A stretch of DNA of 64,000 nucleotides. Source: Streptomyces avicenniae. GTDB lineage: Bacteria > Actinomycetota > Actinomycetes > Streptomycetales > Streptomycetaceae. The DNA is taken from the NCBI RefSeq assembly GCF_000719135.1, contig NZ_JOEK01000008.1, positions 62,001 through 126,000 of the forward strand, given 5' to 3'. The position numbers were made by a program, and so were the translations under genes. Within the stretch, counting starts at the first letter, position 1. The number at the start of each line of letters is the position of its first letter. Below are positions 1 through 7,565 of this stretch, in pieces. The notes under the pieces were generated by a model, which made no database searches, was not told the DNA's origin, and worked only from the letters and a program-made list of their open reading frames with translations.

Positions 1-1
1 C

Positions 2-955
2 GAGAACGAGGACGTGGAGCGCCGTATCGTCGCCGGGCGCGACGACATCGACTCGCTGGAGTGGCGGCCGGTGTGGGTGGAGGCGTTCCTGGAGTTCTGC
101 GCGCGCGAGGACCTGCCCGTGGACTTCGTGTCCACCCACCCCTACCCCACGGACTGGGCGCTGGACGAGCACGGCCAGGGCGAGAAGCTGACGCGCGGCA
201 AGGACGCCACCCCGAAGGACCTCGCGCTGCTGCGCGACCTCGTGAAGGCCAGCCCGTTCCCCGACGCGGAGATCCACCTCACCGAGTGGAACTCGTCCTC
301 GTCCCCCCGCGACTTCACGCACGACACGCTGCCCGCCGCCGCGTACGTGGTCCGCTCGGTGCTGCACTCGCTCGGCACCGTGGACTCGCTCGCCTACTGG
401 ACGTTCACCGACGTCTTCGAGGAGGGCGGCGCGGGCGACACGCTGTTCCACGGCGGGTTCGGGATGATCACGCTCCAGGGCGTGCCGAAGCCGACGTTCC
501 ACGCCTACCGGATGCTCGCCGCGCTCGGCGACACGCTGCTGACGCGCACCGAGGACGCCGTCGCGACGCGTGAGGCGGCGAGCGGCCGGATCACGGCGCT
601 CGTGCACCACTACCCGGTGGAGGAGCCGCTGTCCGTGCCCGCCTCGTTCGACGACCGCACGGTCGCGGACACGACGCAGGGCAAGGGCACGCCGCGCGAC
701 CTGGTGCTGACCGTGGACGGCCTGCCCGCCGGGGCGCGGTTCTCCGTCGAGGTGCTGGACGGCGGCCACGGCGACGCGCTGAGCGCCTGGCGGGCGATGG
801 GCGCCCCTGCGGAGCCCACCCGCGAGGAGACGGCGGAGCTGGCGCGGCTGGCGCGGGCCACCGACCGGTGGAGCGCGGTGGCCGGTGCGGACGGCACGCT
901 GCGGGTGGACCGGACGCTCGCGCCCTGGTCCCTCCTGCTGCTGCGGCAGCTCTGA
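2..955 (+). CDS. GH39-type beta-xylosidase, C-terminal part (5' end outside window)
   Basis: The frame is open to the left edge, so this is the last roughly 317 residues of a longer protein. It resembles the C-terminal half of GH39 xylan 1,4-beta-xylosidases, which release xylose from xylo-oligosaccharides by a retaining mechanism. The HLTEWNSS segment carries the probable nucleophile Glu after a (beta/alpha)8 strand. The YWTFTDVFEE and GGFGMITLQGVPKPTFHAYRML segments are typical of the barrel end in this family, and a beta-sandwich-like tail follows. The acid/base Glu would lie upstream of the window. The next gene is a ROK regulator on the same strand, a common pairing for sugar-utilisation genes. 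Family assignment is fairly firm; substrate is inferred. Confidence 0.8.
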   Translation, partial: ENEDVERRIVAGRDDIDSLEWRPVWVEAFLEFCAREDLPVDFVSTHPYPTDWALDEHGQGEKLTRGKDATPKDLALLRDLVKASPFPDAEIHLTEWNSSSSPRDFTHDTLPAAAYVVRSVLHSLGTVDSLAYWTFTDVFEEGGAGDTLFHGGFGMITLQGVPKPTFHAYRMLAALGDTLLTRTEDAVATREAASGRITALVHHYPVEEPLSVPASFDDRTVADTTQGKGTPRDLVLTVDGLPAGARFSVEVLDGGHGDALSAWRAMGAPAEPTREETAELARLARATDRWSAVAGADGTLRVDRTLAPWSLLLLRQL

Positions 956-1220
956 CCATGGCCTCGTCGGGCGCCCGCCGGAGGCGGACCGGCACCGCGA
1001 CCGGGGGAGACGGCGGTAGATTGGCGCCGTCACTCCCGGGAGGCGGACCGGGCCGCGCGCCGGCGGACGCCACGCCGCCCGGCCAGGGCACCGACCCCTG
1101 GCACGGGCCAGGCGCGGCCCGCGGCTGTGTGGGAGGCCGCCGCGCCTCCGTCCCGACCCACCCGTCAGGCCCGCGGGCCGACGGGCGCACCGACCTTTCC
1201 GCGGCCTGGAGGACAGCGTG

Positions 1221-2417
1221 ATGGGCACTCGACAGACAGCGATCCGGCGCGGCACCAACCTGCCGCGCATGGGTGACTTCAACGAGTCCGTGGTCCTGGA
1301 CGCGATCCGGCGCGTGCCCGGCGGGCTGAGCCGCGTCGAACTCGCCGAGTCCACCGGCCTGTCCGCGCAGACCGTCTCCAACATCTGCCGCCGTCTGCTG
1401 GACCACGGGCTGGCCCTGGAGACCGGCAAGAAGAGCTTCGGCAGCGGCAAACCGAGGACACTCCTGCGGGTGAACGCGGAGGCGCGGTTCGCCGTCGGCG
1501 TGCACCTCGACCCGGCGGTCATCACGTACGTCGTCCTCGACCTGCTGGGCAACGTGGTGGCCCATCTGCGCGTGCCGACGCCGCCGGTGGCCGACCCGGA
1601 GCAGACGCTGAGCGGGCTGAGCGAGTCGATAAGGCAACTCATCGAGGAGTCGGGCGTGCCCGCCGACCGGCTGCTGGGCCTCGGCATCGCGGCGCCGGGG
1701 CCGGTGGACGTGGCGGCAGGGCTGGTCGTGGACCCGCCGGAGCTGGAGGGATGGGGCCGCGTCCCGCTGCGCGACTACCTCGCCGAGGAGACGGGCCTGC
1801 CGGTCGTGATGGACAAGGACGTCATCGCGGCGGCCATCGCCGAGCGCTGGGCGGGCGCCGCCGCGCACAGCGGCAACTTCCTGTTCTTCTACCTGGGCAC
1901 CGGTTCCGGCATGGGCCTGGTGGTCGAGGACACGGTGCTGCGCGGCGTGTCGGGGAACGCGGGCGAGGTCGGCGGTCTCGGGGCCGCCTGCACGACCCGC
2001 GGCATGGTGGACGAGGCGATCCATCTGGGCGTGCTCAGCCACGACTTCACGCCGATCGGGCCGCGCGACGCGGAGCGCAGCCTGGCCGAGCTGTGCCGCC
2101 TGGCCGCCGAGGGGAACGCCACGGCGGGCGACATCATCGACCGGCAGGCCGTGCGCGTCGGGCGCGGCGTGTGCGCGGCGGCGACGCTGGTGGACGCGGA
2201 GCTGATCGTGTTCGGCGGGCCGATCTGGCCGCACGTGGCCGACCGGTTCCTGCGGATCGTCCCGGCGCTGGTGGAGAAGTCGCCGTTCGTGAAGAGTCTG
2301 CACCCGACGCGCGTGACGAGCACGGAGGTCGGCGACGACGTGGGCGCGGTCGGCGCGGCGTGCCTGGTGCTCGACAGGACGCTGTCGGCGCAGCCGCAGT
2401 CGCTGCTGCTCGCCTGA
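1221..2417 (+). CDS. ROK-family transcriptional regulator (NagC/XylR type)
   Basis: A 398-residue protein with an N-terminal winged helix-turn-helix (about residues 20-80, with LSRVELAESTGLSAQTVSNICRRL) followed by a ROK sugar-kinase-like domain. The ATP-binding-like loop is FYLGTGSGMGLVVE and the ROK GNAGEVGGLG motif follows. The CTTRG stretch sits where zinc-binding cysteines lie in ROK kinases but looks incomplete, so a regulatory rather than kinase role is likely. ATG at 1221 is preferred to GTG at 1218 because GGAGGA ends 7 bases upstream. It lies 265 bp after a xylosidase gene and is a candidate sugar-responsive repressor of it; that link is inference. Confidence 0.85.
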   Translation: MGTRQTAIRRGTNLPRMGDFNESVVLDAIRRVPGGLSRVELAESTGLSAQTVSNICRRLLDHGLALETGKKSFGSGKPRTLLRVNAEARFAVGVHLDPAVITYVVLDLLGNVVAHLRVPTPPVADPEQTLSGLSESIRQLIEESGVPADRLLGLGIAAPGPVDVAAGLVVDPPELEGWGRVPLRDYLAEETGLPVVMDKDVIAAAIAERWAGAAAHSGNFLFFYLGTGSGMGLVVEDTVLRGVSGNAGEVGGLGAACTTRGMVDEAIHLGVLSHDFTPIGPRDAERSLAELCRLAAEGNATAGDIIDRQAVRVGRGVCAAATLVDAELIVFGGPIWPHVADRFLRIVPALVEKSPFVKSLHPTRVTSTEVGDDVGAVGAACLVLDRTLSAQPQSLLLA

Positions 2418-2447
2418 CGGGCGGGGGGGGGCGGCGCGGGCCGTCAG
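2414..2447. terminator. Weak hairpin between convergent genes
   Basis: CTGACGG at 2414-2420 pairs with CCGTCAG at 2441-2447 across a G-rich 20-base loop. The arms contain the stop codons of both the ROK gene and the SagB-type gene. It could act as a bidirectional terminator, but the stem is only 7 bp. Confidence 0.35.
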
Positions 2448-3556
2448 AACGTGGCGGGCGGCTCCTGCGGTGTCCTGATGGACAGGGGCAGCCCGTCCGG
2501 TCCGCGCAGCGGCACACCGCAGGCGAGGGCGAACGTCGTGAACTCGGCGGGGCTGTCGAGGCCGAGGAGCGCGTCCGCCTCGGTGTCGCGGATCGCGCCG
2601 GTCAGGGACGCGCCGAGGCCGAGCGCGGTCGCCGTCATGGAGAAGACCTGCGCGACGTGCCCGACGTTCTGGAGCAGCAGCTTGTAGGCGCGCGGGTGGC
2701 GGTACTTCCAGGACATGCGGTGCGAGACGGCGGCCGTGAGCACGCCGAAGGCCGCGTGGCGGAAGAAGCCCTGGCCGTACGTGAGGTGTTCGAGCGTGTC
2801 GCGTCCGGCGTCGGGGGCGACGGGTTCGAGGCCGTGGCGCACCGGGTCGTAGTGGTAGAGCCCGGGCCGCACCCCCGTGACGTGCAGCACGAAGACGAAC
2901 GCCTCCGTCTCGTGCCGCGCCCCGCCCGACGCGGCGGCGCGCAGTTGGAGGACGCCCATCGGCCCGGCGTCGGCGAAGCGCAGGGGCGCGAAGCAGTAGT
3001 GCAGCATGTCGGAGAACGTGTCGAGGCCGATCGGCTCGTCGGCGAAGTCCCGGTGCGTGCGGCGGCGTTCGAGGACGTCGCGGTAGGGCACGTCCATCGC
3101 GGCGCGCACGCGGGGCAGCAGCAGGATGCGGTCGGTGCGTGGCGCGCGGACGGCGGAGGGGCGGGGGCGTGACGCGATCTCCTCCAGCACGTCCCGCAGG
3201 TGCGCGGGGTCGTCGGAGCGTGAGCCGACGAACGGGGTGTCGCGCGTCTGGTTGTGCAGGCTCCAGGCGGTGACGCCCCAGGCGTCCCAGGGGATGCCTG
3301 GCTCGGCGGCCGTGTCCTCCTTGGGCACGAGGAATCCGGCGCGCGCGAGGTGGGCGACCGCGCCGGGCGCGGCCACTCCCCCGCCGTCGGGCGTGACGCC
3401 GTCGCGGGCGGCGAGGAGGAGGTCGGCGATGTGCGGCTGGACGTGCAGGCGGGTGGGCAGCCGGGGGCTGGAGACGACGAGCCCGGCGGCGGTGGCCTCG
3501 ATCACCAGCGGGTCCACGGCGTACAGCAGGTCGCCGTCGCCCGGTGTCTGCGTCAT
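2444..3556 (-). CDS. SagB-type nitroreductase-like dehydrogenase
   Basis: A 370-residue protein. The first 140 residues resemble the N-terminal part of long SagB-type proteins. The nitroreductase FMN domain begins near residue 150 with ERRRTHRDFADEPIG, the usual phosphate-binding Arg-rich start, and includes PGLYHYDP and the NVGHVAQVFSMTATALGLG helix. SagB enzymes are FMN oxidases that convert azolines to azoles in RiPPs, normally with a YcaO cyclodehydratase. No YcaO or cyclodehydratase partner is visible here, so the substrate is unclear. It is the third gene of a leftward transcript, 61 bp after the unknown 359-residue gene and 1.25 kb from the DVEGHG peptide, which suggests a tailoring oxidation of that product. 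The start is ATG with GAG upstream. Confidence 0.8.
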   Translation of the reverse strand: MTQTPGDGDLLYAVDPLVIEATAAGLVVSSPRLPTRLHVQPHIADLLLAARDGVTPDGGGVAAPGAVAHLARAGFLVPKEDTAAEPGIPWDAWGVTAWSLHNQTRDTPFVGSRSDDPAHLRDVLEEIASRPRPSAVRAPRTDRILLLPRVRAAMDVPYRDVLERRRTHRDFADEPIGLDTFSDMLHYCFAPLRFADAGPMGVLQLRAAASGGARHETEAFVFVLHVTGVRPGLYHYDPVRHGLEPVAPDAGRDTLEHLTYGQGFFRHAAFGVLTAAVSHRMSWKYRHPRAYKLLLQNVGHVAQVFSMTATALGLGASLTGAIRDTEADALLGLDSPAEFTTFALACGVPLRGPDGLPLSIRTPQEPPATF

Positions 3557-3617
3557 CCTCGGGGGTCCCTTCGCGGTTCCTGACGCGGCCTCCGCGCCGG
3601 TGGGGTGGTGCGGCCGG

Positions 3618-4697
3618 TCATACGGCGGCGGGTGTGTCGGCGGCGAGCCGTTCGCGGACGGCGTCGGTGAGGTCGCCGGGGACCGGCGCGCGCTCGTCGG
3701 GCGGCACCACGCGCGGCGGGCGGCCGAGCCGTGCGCGCACCACGCCGTCGAGGACGGGGTCGTCGGCCGTCGCCCGCTGGGCGGCGAGTTCGCCGACCAG
3801 GGTGCGCGCGATGTCCGGCAGGGCGGCGCGTGTGGCGGTGAGGGCCAGGTGGCCGAGCCAGCGCAGGGGGGTGACGGTCGAGGCGAACGCGCCGTCGAGG
3901 GACGTCCTGCGCGCGGCGAGGGCCGTGACGAGGGTGCGGGCACGGTCGCGGCCCGTGGTGTCGTCCGCGTGCGCCGAGTCGGCGGCGATGTGCAGGAGGC
4001 GGACGTACGTGAGGCGCGCCGCCGTGGGCGAGGTGGCGTGGTCGAGGGCGGCGGGGGTGAGCACGGGCTGCGTGCGCGCGTCCACGAGCCAGGGCGCCTC
4101 GTCGGCGTGCTGCACGGTCCGCTCGCGCGGGATGTCGGGCCACAGGGCGCGGAAGCGGGTGGCGGCGGCGAGGAGGCGGTCGTACTGCCGGTGGCGCCAC
4201 AGGATCTGGAGCGTGTCCTGGACGACGATGTTGCGCACGACGGAGCGGTCCAGCAGGCCGTCCTCGGTGAGGCGGCGGACGGTGACGGTGTCGTACGTCA
4301 GGTCGGGCAGCACCACGCCGCGTCCGGCGACGAGCGGTTCGAGGGCGGCCAGGTCGCGCAGCGCCTCGTCGGCGAGCGCGGGCGTGTAGCCGCGCAGCCG
4401 GATCAGGTTGACCTGGGGCTGGAGCGCGAGGACGGTGAAGCGCGGGCCGAGCGGGGTGCCGTGCCGGGCGCGCGCGTACGCGATCTGGTCGAGGCAGAGG
4501 CGGCGGGCCTCGGCGGCCGATCCGGAACGGAAATGGAGAAGCGCCAGAAGATTGCACGCGCGATACAGCTCTTCTGGTTCGCCGCTGCCCAGGAGTTCCC
4601 GCACGGTGCACAGGGCGGCGGCGCGTCCTGCGGGCGCGCGCCTGGTGTCGGAGAGAAAGCCGAACGGTGTTCCGCCGTGGTTCGTCGCGGCGCCCAT
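3618..4697 (-). CDS. Unknown alpha-helical protein of the RiPP-like locus
   Basis: A 359-residue protein that I do not recognise. It is rich in Leu, Ala and Arg helices with no transmembrane segment, signal peptide or catalytic motif visible. Recurring helical hairpin patterns (EPEELYRACNLLALLHFRSG, DRSVVRNIVVQDTLQILWRH) suggest an alpha-solenoid or TPR-like scaffold. ATG at 4697 is preceded by GGAGGAATTCCC, an excellent ribosome-binding site. It lies between the small peptide gene and the SagB-type gene on one strand. A role in binding the precursor or helping the SagB-type enzyme is plausible from position only. Confidence 0.7.
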   Translation of the reverse strand: MGAATNHGGTPFGFLSDTRRAPAGRAAALCTVRELLGSGEPEELYRACNLLALLHFRSGSAAEARRLCLDQIAYARARHGTPLGPRFTVLALQPQVNLIRLRGYTPALADEALRDLAALEPLVAGRGVVLPDLTYDTVTVRRLTEDGLLDRSVVRNIVVQDTLQILWRHRQYDRLLAAATRFRALWPDIPRERTVQHADEAPWLVDARTQPVLTPAALDHATSPTAARLTYVRLLHIAADSAHADDTTGRDRARTLVTALAARRTSLDGAFASTVTPLRWLGHLALTATRAALPDIARTLVGELAAQRATADDPVLDGVVRARLGRPPRVVPPDERAPVPGDLTDAVRERLAADTPAAV

Positions 4698-4746
4698 GGG
4701 AATTCCTCCGTGTCGGGGTCGCTCCTCGCGGGAAAGGCACGGTGCA

Positions 4747-4784
4747 CCGGCCGTACGACGGACGGGAATCCGTCATACGGCCGG
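4747..4784 (-). terminator. Strong stem-loop after the first peptide gene (attenuator candidate)
   Basis: A 9-bp outer stem (CCGGCCGTA / TACGGCCGG), one mismatch, then a 6-bp inner stem (GACGGA / TCCGTC) around a 6-base loop. It begins 28 bases after the peptide stop and ends 50 bases before the next start. There is no U-run, as usual in Streptomyces. RiPP operons often have such a hairpin between an abundant precursor and less abundant enzymes. Confidence 0.7.
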
Positions 4785-4811
4785 TTCGGAAGTACTTTTC
4801 AGTGTTCCGTG

Positions 4812-4958
4812 TCAGCAGCCGAAGTTGATGTCGAGGAACGGCGCCTCGACGGGCTGCGCCTCACGGATGCCGTGGCCCTCGACGTCTTCTTCGGCCTCCT
4901 CGACCTCGGCGGCGGCGGCCTCGATCTCTTCCTTGCCGGGCTCGTTCTGTTCGGTCAT
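4812..4958 (-). CDS. Candidate RiPP precursor peptide 1 (48 aa, DVEGHG)
   Basis: A 48-residue peptide starting at ATG 4958 with ACGGAGGACGTC directly upstream, a near-ideal ribosome-binding site. Residues 1-26 are very acidic and helical (EEIEAAAAEVEEAEE), like a leader. Then comes DVEGHG, then a C-terminal tail IREAQPVEAPFLDINFGC ending in the only cysteine. The same DVEGHG occurs in the small peptide at 13951-14139 in the divergent operon. No function is known to me. The arrangement with radical SAM, SagB-type and JmjC-like enzymes nearby argues for a ribosomally made, modified peptide. The modification sites are not predictable by eye; Cys48 and Phe/Asp/Asn near the end are candidates. Confidence 0.8.
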   Translation of the reverse strand: MTEQNEPGKEEIEAAAAEVEEAEEDVEGHGIREAQPVEAPFLDINFGC

Positions 4959-5126
4959 GACGTCCTCCGTTGACTGGCCAACTGATGGAGACTGACATGG
5001 TGCAGGGCAGAGCCATTGCGCTGGTGCGTGTGTGACACAGGGGTATCCGCTATCCGGACATGATTTCCGCGCCGGGTCTTCGGTGTCCCCACACACGACC
5101 GGGCGCCGCCGGATACGGCGCAGTTC

Positions 5127-5155
5127 AGATTCCTCCGGTGAAAGAACACTGTCAA
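5127..5155 (-). promoter_or_regulatory. Candidate promoter for the leftward peptide operon
   Basis: On the minus strand TTGACA (5150-5155) is followed after 17 bases by GAATCT (5127-5132). The -35 is a perfect consensus and the -10 keeps A2 and T6. It would give an untranslated leader of about 160 bases before the peptide ATG at 4958. Confidence 0.5.
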
Positions 5156-5238
5156 GCGGTCCGGTGGAAAGCGATCGGGCGACATCTGAGCCGCGCTATT
5201 CCCAAATGGGCGCGGGGCGCGGCGAGTTGCACAGTGTT

Positions 5239-5254
5239 GCGTTTCTGTCAACGC
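5239..5254. promoter_or_regulatory. Palindrome upstream of the rightward promoter (operator candidate)
   Basis: GCGTT (5239-5243) and AACGC (5250-5254) form a perfect 5-bp inverted repeat with a 6-base spacer, ending just before the candidate -35 of the long operon. It could bind a dimeric regulator; none is assigned. Confidence 0.35.
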
Positions 5255-5283
5255 TTGTCGGCCCGCGGGGGGCGGCGTACTCT
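5255..5283 (+). promoter_or_regulatory. Candidate promoter for the rightward biosynthetic operon
   Basis: TTGTCG (5255-5260), 17 bases, TACTCT (5278-5283). The inferred transcript would start near 5290, giving a leader of about 33 bases with AGGGAGGACC before the ATG at 5323. With the leftward promoter this accounts for the 364-bp divergent intergenic region 4959-5322, which holds no convincing gene. Confidence 0.5.
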
Positions 5284-5322
5284 CCGAGCGAGATCCCGGG
5301 CCGGTGCCTTTGAGGGAGGACC

Positions 5323-6243
5323 ATGGACTGCCTGCTCCGCCTGGTCGATGACATCGCGATTCTCGAATCGGCCTGGGAACGCGAACCCGTACTCAGCACG
5401 GGGCTCGACGACTTCGGGGATCTGTTGTCCCTGGCGGAAGTGGACGCCATGCTGGCGCGTGGTTTTCCGGTGGATTCCGTGCGTCTCGTCCTGGATGGCC
5501 GTGCGGTTCCGGCCGGTTCGGTCGCGGCTGACGGGCGTTATGGCCGTTCGGCGGCCGATCGTGTGACGGACGGCGCGAAAGTGGCGCGGCGGATCGAATC
5601 GGGCGCGACGCTGATTCTGGAGAATCTGAAGGCGTACTGCCCGGCCGTCGCCGAATTCGCCGCCGCGGTCTCGGAGGCGACCGGCTACGACACGTACTGC
5701 ACCGCATTCCTGACACCGGCGGGACATCCGGGTGTCGCGCCGCACCACGACACGGCGAGCGTGTTCGTGCGGCAGTTGTCCGGCTCGAAGCACTGGCGGG
5801 TGAGCCGCCCGGTGGAGCCGTGGCCGCTCCGGGAGCACCGGGGGCGGCGTACGGCCGTGACGGAGCCCGTCGTGGAGACGACGCTGCGCGTGGGCGACTG
5901 CCTGTACGTGCCGCGTGGTTTCGTGCACGCGGCCGAGGCGGCGTCGGAGCCCTCGCTGCACCTGTCGGTGGCGCTGCGCCCGGTGACCTGGGGCCTGTTG
6001 CTGCGGCAGATGGTGGAGCGTGCGGCGGACGGGCGGGCGGAGCTGCGCGAGGCGCTGCCGCCCGCGTTCTCCGGCGCGGACCGGGAGGCGCTGTTGCGGG
6101 AGCGCGCCGCCGTTCTCGCCGCCTGCCTGGAGGAGTTGACGGCCTCGGGCGGCGCGCGGGAGCTGATGGCGCGCGCCGTGCCGGGCACGCCGGTGCCGGG
6201 CGCGCTGCTGGCCGCGCTGCGCGGGGGCGGGGGCGACGGATGA
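5323..6243 (+). CDS. JmjC/cupin-like 2-oxoglutarate Fe(II) oxygenase
   Basis: A 306-residue cupin-type oxygenase of the JmjC/ribosomal-oxygenase sort. The iron triad is visible as His141-His142-Asp143 (HxD, in PHHDTASVF) and a distal His202 (PRGFVHAAE). QLSGSKHWRV after the HxD motif is the usual JmjC stretch, with a Lys that may bind 2-oxoglutarate. Such enzymes hydroxylate protein or peptide side chains. It is the first gene of the rightward operon, with GGGAGGA before its ATG, and overlaps the exporter start by ATGA. Context suggests hydroxylation of the DVEGHG peptides, which is inference. Confidence 0.8.
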   Translation: MDCLLRLVDDIAILESAWEREPVLSTGLDDFGDLLSLAEVDAMLARGFPVDSVRLVLDGRAVPAGSVAADGRYGRSAADRVTDGAKVARRIESGATLILENLKAYCPAVAEFAAAVSEATGYDTYCTAFLTPAGHPGVAPHHDTASVFVRQLSGSKHWRVSRPVEPWPLREHRGRRTAVTEPVVETTLRVGDCLYVPRGFVHAAEAASEPSLHLSVALRPVTWGLLLRQMVERAADGRAELREALPPAFSGADREALLRERAAVLAACLEELTASGGARELMARAVPGTPVPGALLAALRGGGGDG

Positions 6244-7565
6244 CGGCGACGGCGCAGGCGCCGCCCGGGGCGACGACGCTGTGGGGCAACCGGGGGTGGC
6301 AGCGGCTGTGGTTCAGCCAGGCCGTGTCGGTGCTCGGCGACCACGTCTTCAACACCACGGTGCTGCTGTGGATCGGCACGACGGTCGCGGCCGGGCAGCC
6401 GTGGGCGCCCGCCGCCGTGAGCGGGGTGCTGATCGCGGCGGCCGTGCCGGTGCTGGTCGTCGGGCCGCTGGCGGGCGTGTACGTGGACCGCTGGGACCGG
6501 CGGCGCGTCATGATGGTGGCCGACCTGCTGCGGGCGGCGTTCATCGGCGTGCTGCTCGTGATCCCGCTGGCCGGGGACGACTGGCCGGCCTGGGTGCAGG
6601 TCGCGCTGATCTACTCCATGGTGGCGCTGAGCAGTTCGGCCGCGCAGTTCTTCAACCCGTCGCGGTTCTCGCTGATCGCGTCGCTCGTGGACGAGGAGCA
6701 CAGGACGCGGGCGTTCGGCCTGCTCACCGCGACGACGGGGACGGCCGCGATCGTCGGGCCGCCGCTCGCCGCGCCGCTGCTGTTCGCGGCGGGCGAGGAG
6801 TGGGCGCTGGTGGTGAACGTGTGCTCGTTCCTCGTGTCGTTCGTCGCGATCCGCATGCTGCGGGTGCCGCGGGCGGCGCCTGGCGAGCGGTCGGGCGGCG
6901 GCGCGTTCTTCGCCGAACTCGCCGAGGGCTTCCGCTTCTTCGTGCGCAACCGCGTGCTGCTGCTCCTGGTGGGCACGGTCTTCGTGTACATGCTGGGGGT
7001 GGGCACGCTCAGCGTGCTGAACGTCTTCTTCGTCACCGAGAACCTGCACGTGGAGGCGAGTTGGCTCGGCACGCTCAACGCCGCGTTCGGCATCGGCAGC
7101 ATCGCGGGGTCGCTGCTCGCGGCGAGGTACGCCCACCGGCTCGGCGAGACGCGGGTGTTCGCGTTCGGCATCGCGCTGACGGGCGTCGTCGTGCTGCTGT
7201 ACTCGCGGCAGTCGGAGCTGTGGGCCGCGCTGGCGATCCTGGCGGTGGCCAGCGTCACCATCGCGTCGGTGAACGTCGTGGTGGGCCCGCTGGTGCTGCG
7301 CGTGACGCCGCAGCACCTCCTCGGCAGGGTCAACGCGGTGCTCAACCCGGCCGTCTACCTGGCGTCCGTCCTGTCCATGGCCGTCACCGGTTTCCTGGCC
7401 AGCACGGCGCTGCGGGACTTCGAGGGCGAACTCCTCGGCATGCACGTCGGACGGATCGACACGATCTACGGATGCGGAGCGCTCATGATGATGACCGCCG
7501 GGCTGCTGGCGATCCGTCCCCTGCTGCGGCACGCCGCGCGCCCTGATGCGGACGGTGCCGCGTGA
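6240..7565 (+). CDS. MFS transporter (probable product exporter)
   Basis: A 441-residue protein with about 12 hydrophobic segments. The loop DRWDRRRVMMVADLLRA between TM2 and TM3 is the MFS signature (D-R-x-x-R-R), and the N-terminal RLWFSQAVSVLGD is typical of the macrolide-efflux/enterobactin-exporter MFS subgroup. It is translationally coupled by ATGA to the JmjC-like gene before it and by GTGA to the gene after it. As the only transporter in the locus, it is the likely exporter or self-resistance pump for the product. Confidence 0.85.
   Translation: MTATAQAPPGATTLWGNRGWQRLWFSQAVSVLGDHVFNTTVLLWIGTTVAAGQPWAPAAVSGVLIAAAVPVLVVGPLAGVYVDRWDRRRVMMVADLLRAAFIGVLLVIPLAGDDWPAWVQVALIYSMVALSSSAAQFFNPSRFSLIASLVDEEHRTRAFGLLTATTGTAAIVGPPLAAPLLFAAGEEWALVVNVCSFLVSFVAIRMLRVPRAAPGERSGGGAFFAELAEGFRFFVRNRVLLLLVGTVFVYMLGVGTLSVLNVFFVTENLHVEASWLGTLNAAFGIGSIAGSLLAARYAHRLGETRVFAFGIALTGVVVLLYSRQSELWAALAILAVASVTIASVNVVVGPLVLRVTPQHLLGRVNAVLNPAVYLASVLSMAVTGFLASTALRDFEGELLGMHVGRIDTIYGCGALMMMTAGLLAIRPLLRHAARPDADGAA

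Noticed and set aside
591..2303. A 570-codon antisense frame over the xylosidase end and ROK gene
   Set aside because: No domain, and both sense genes are well supported.
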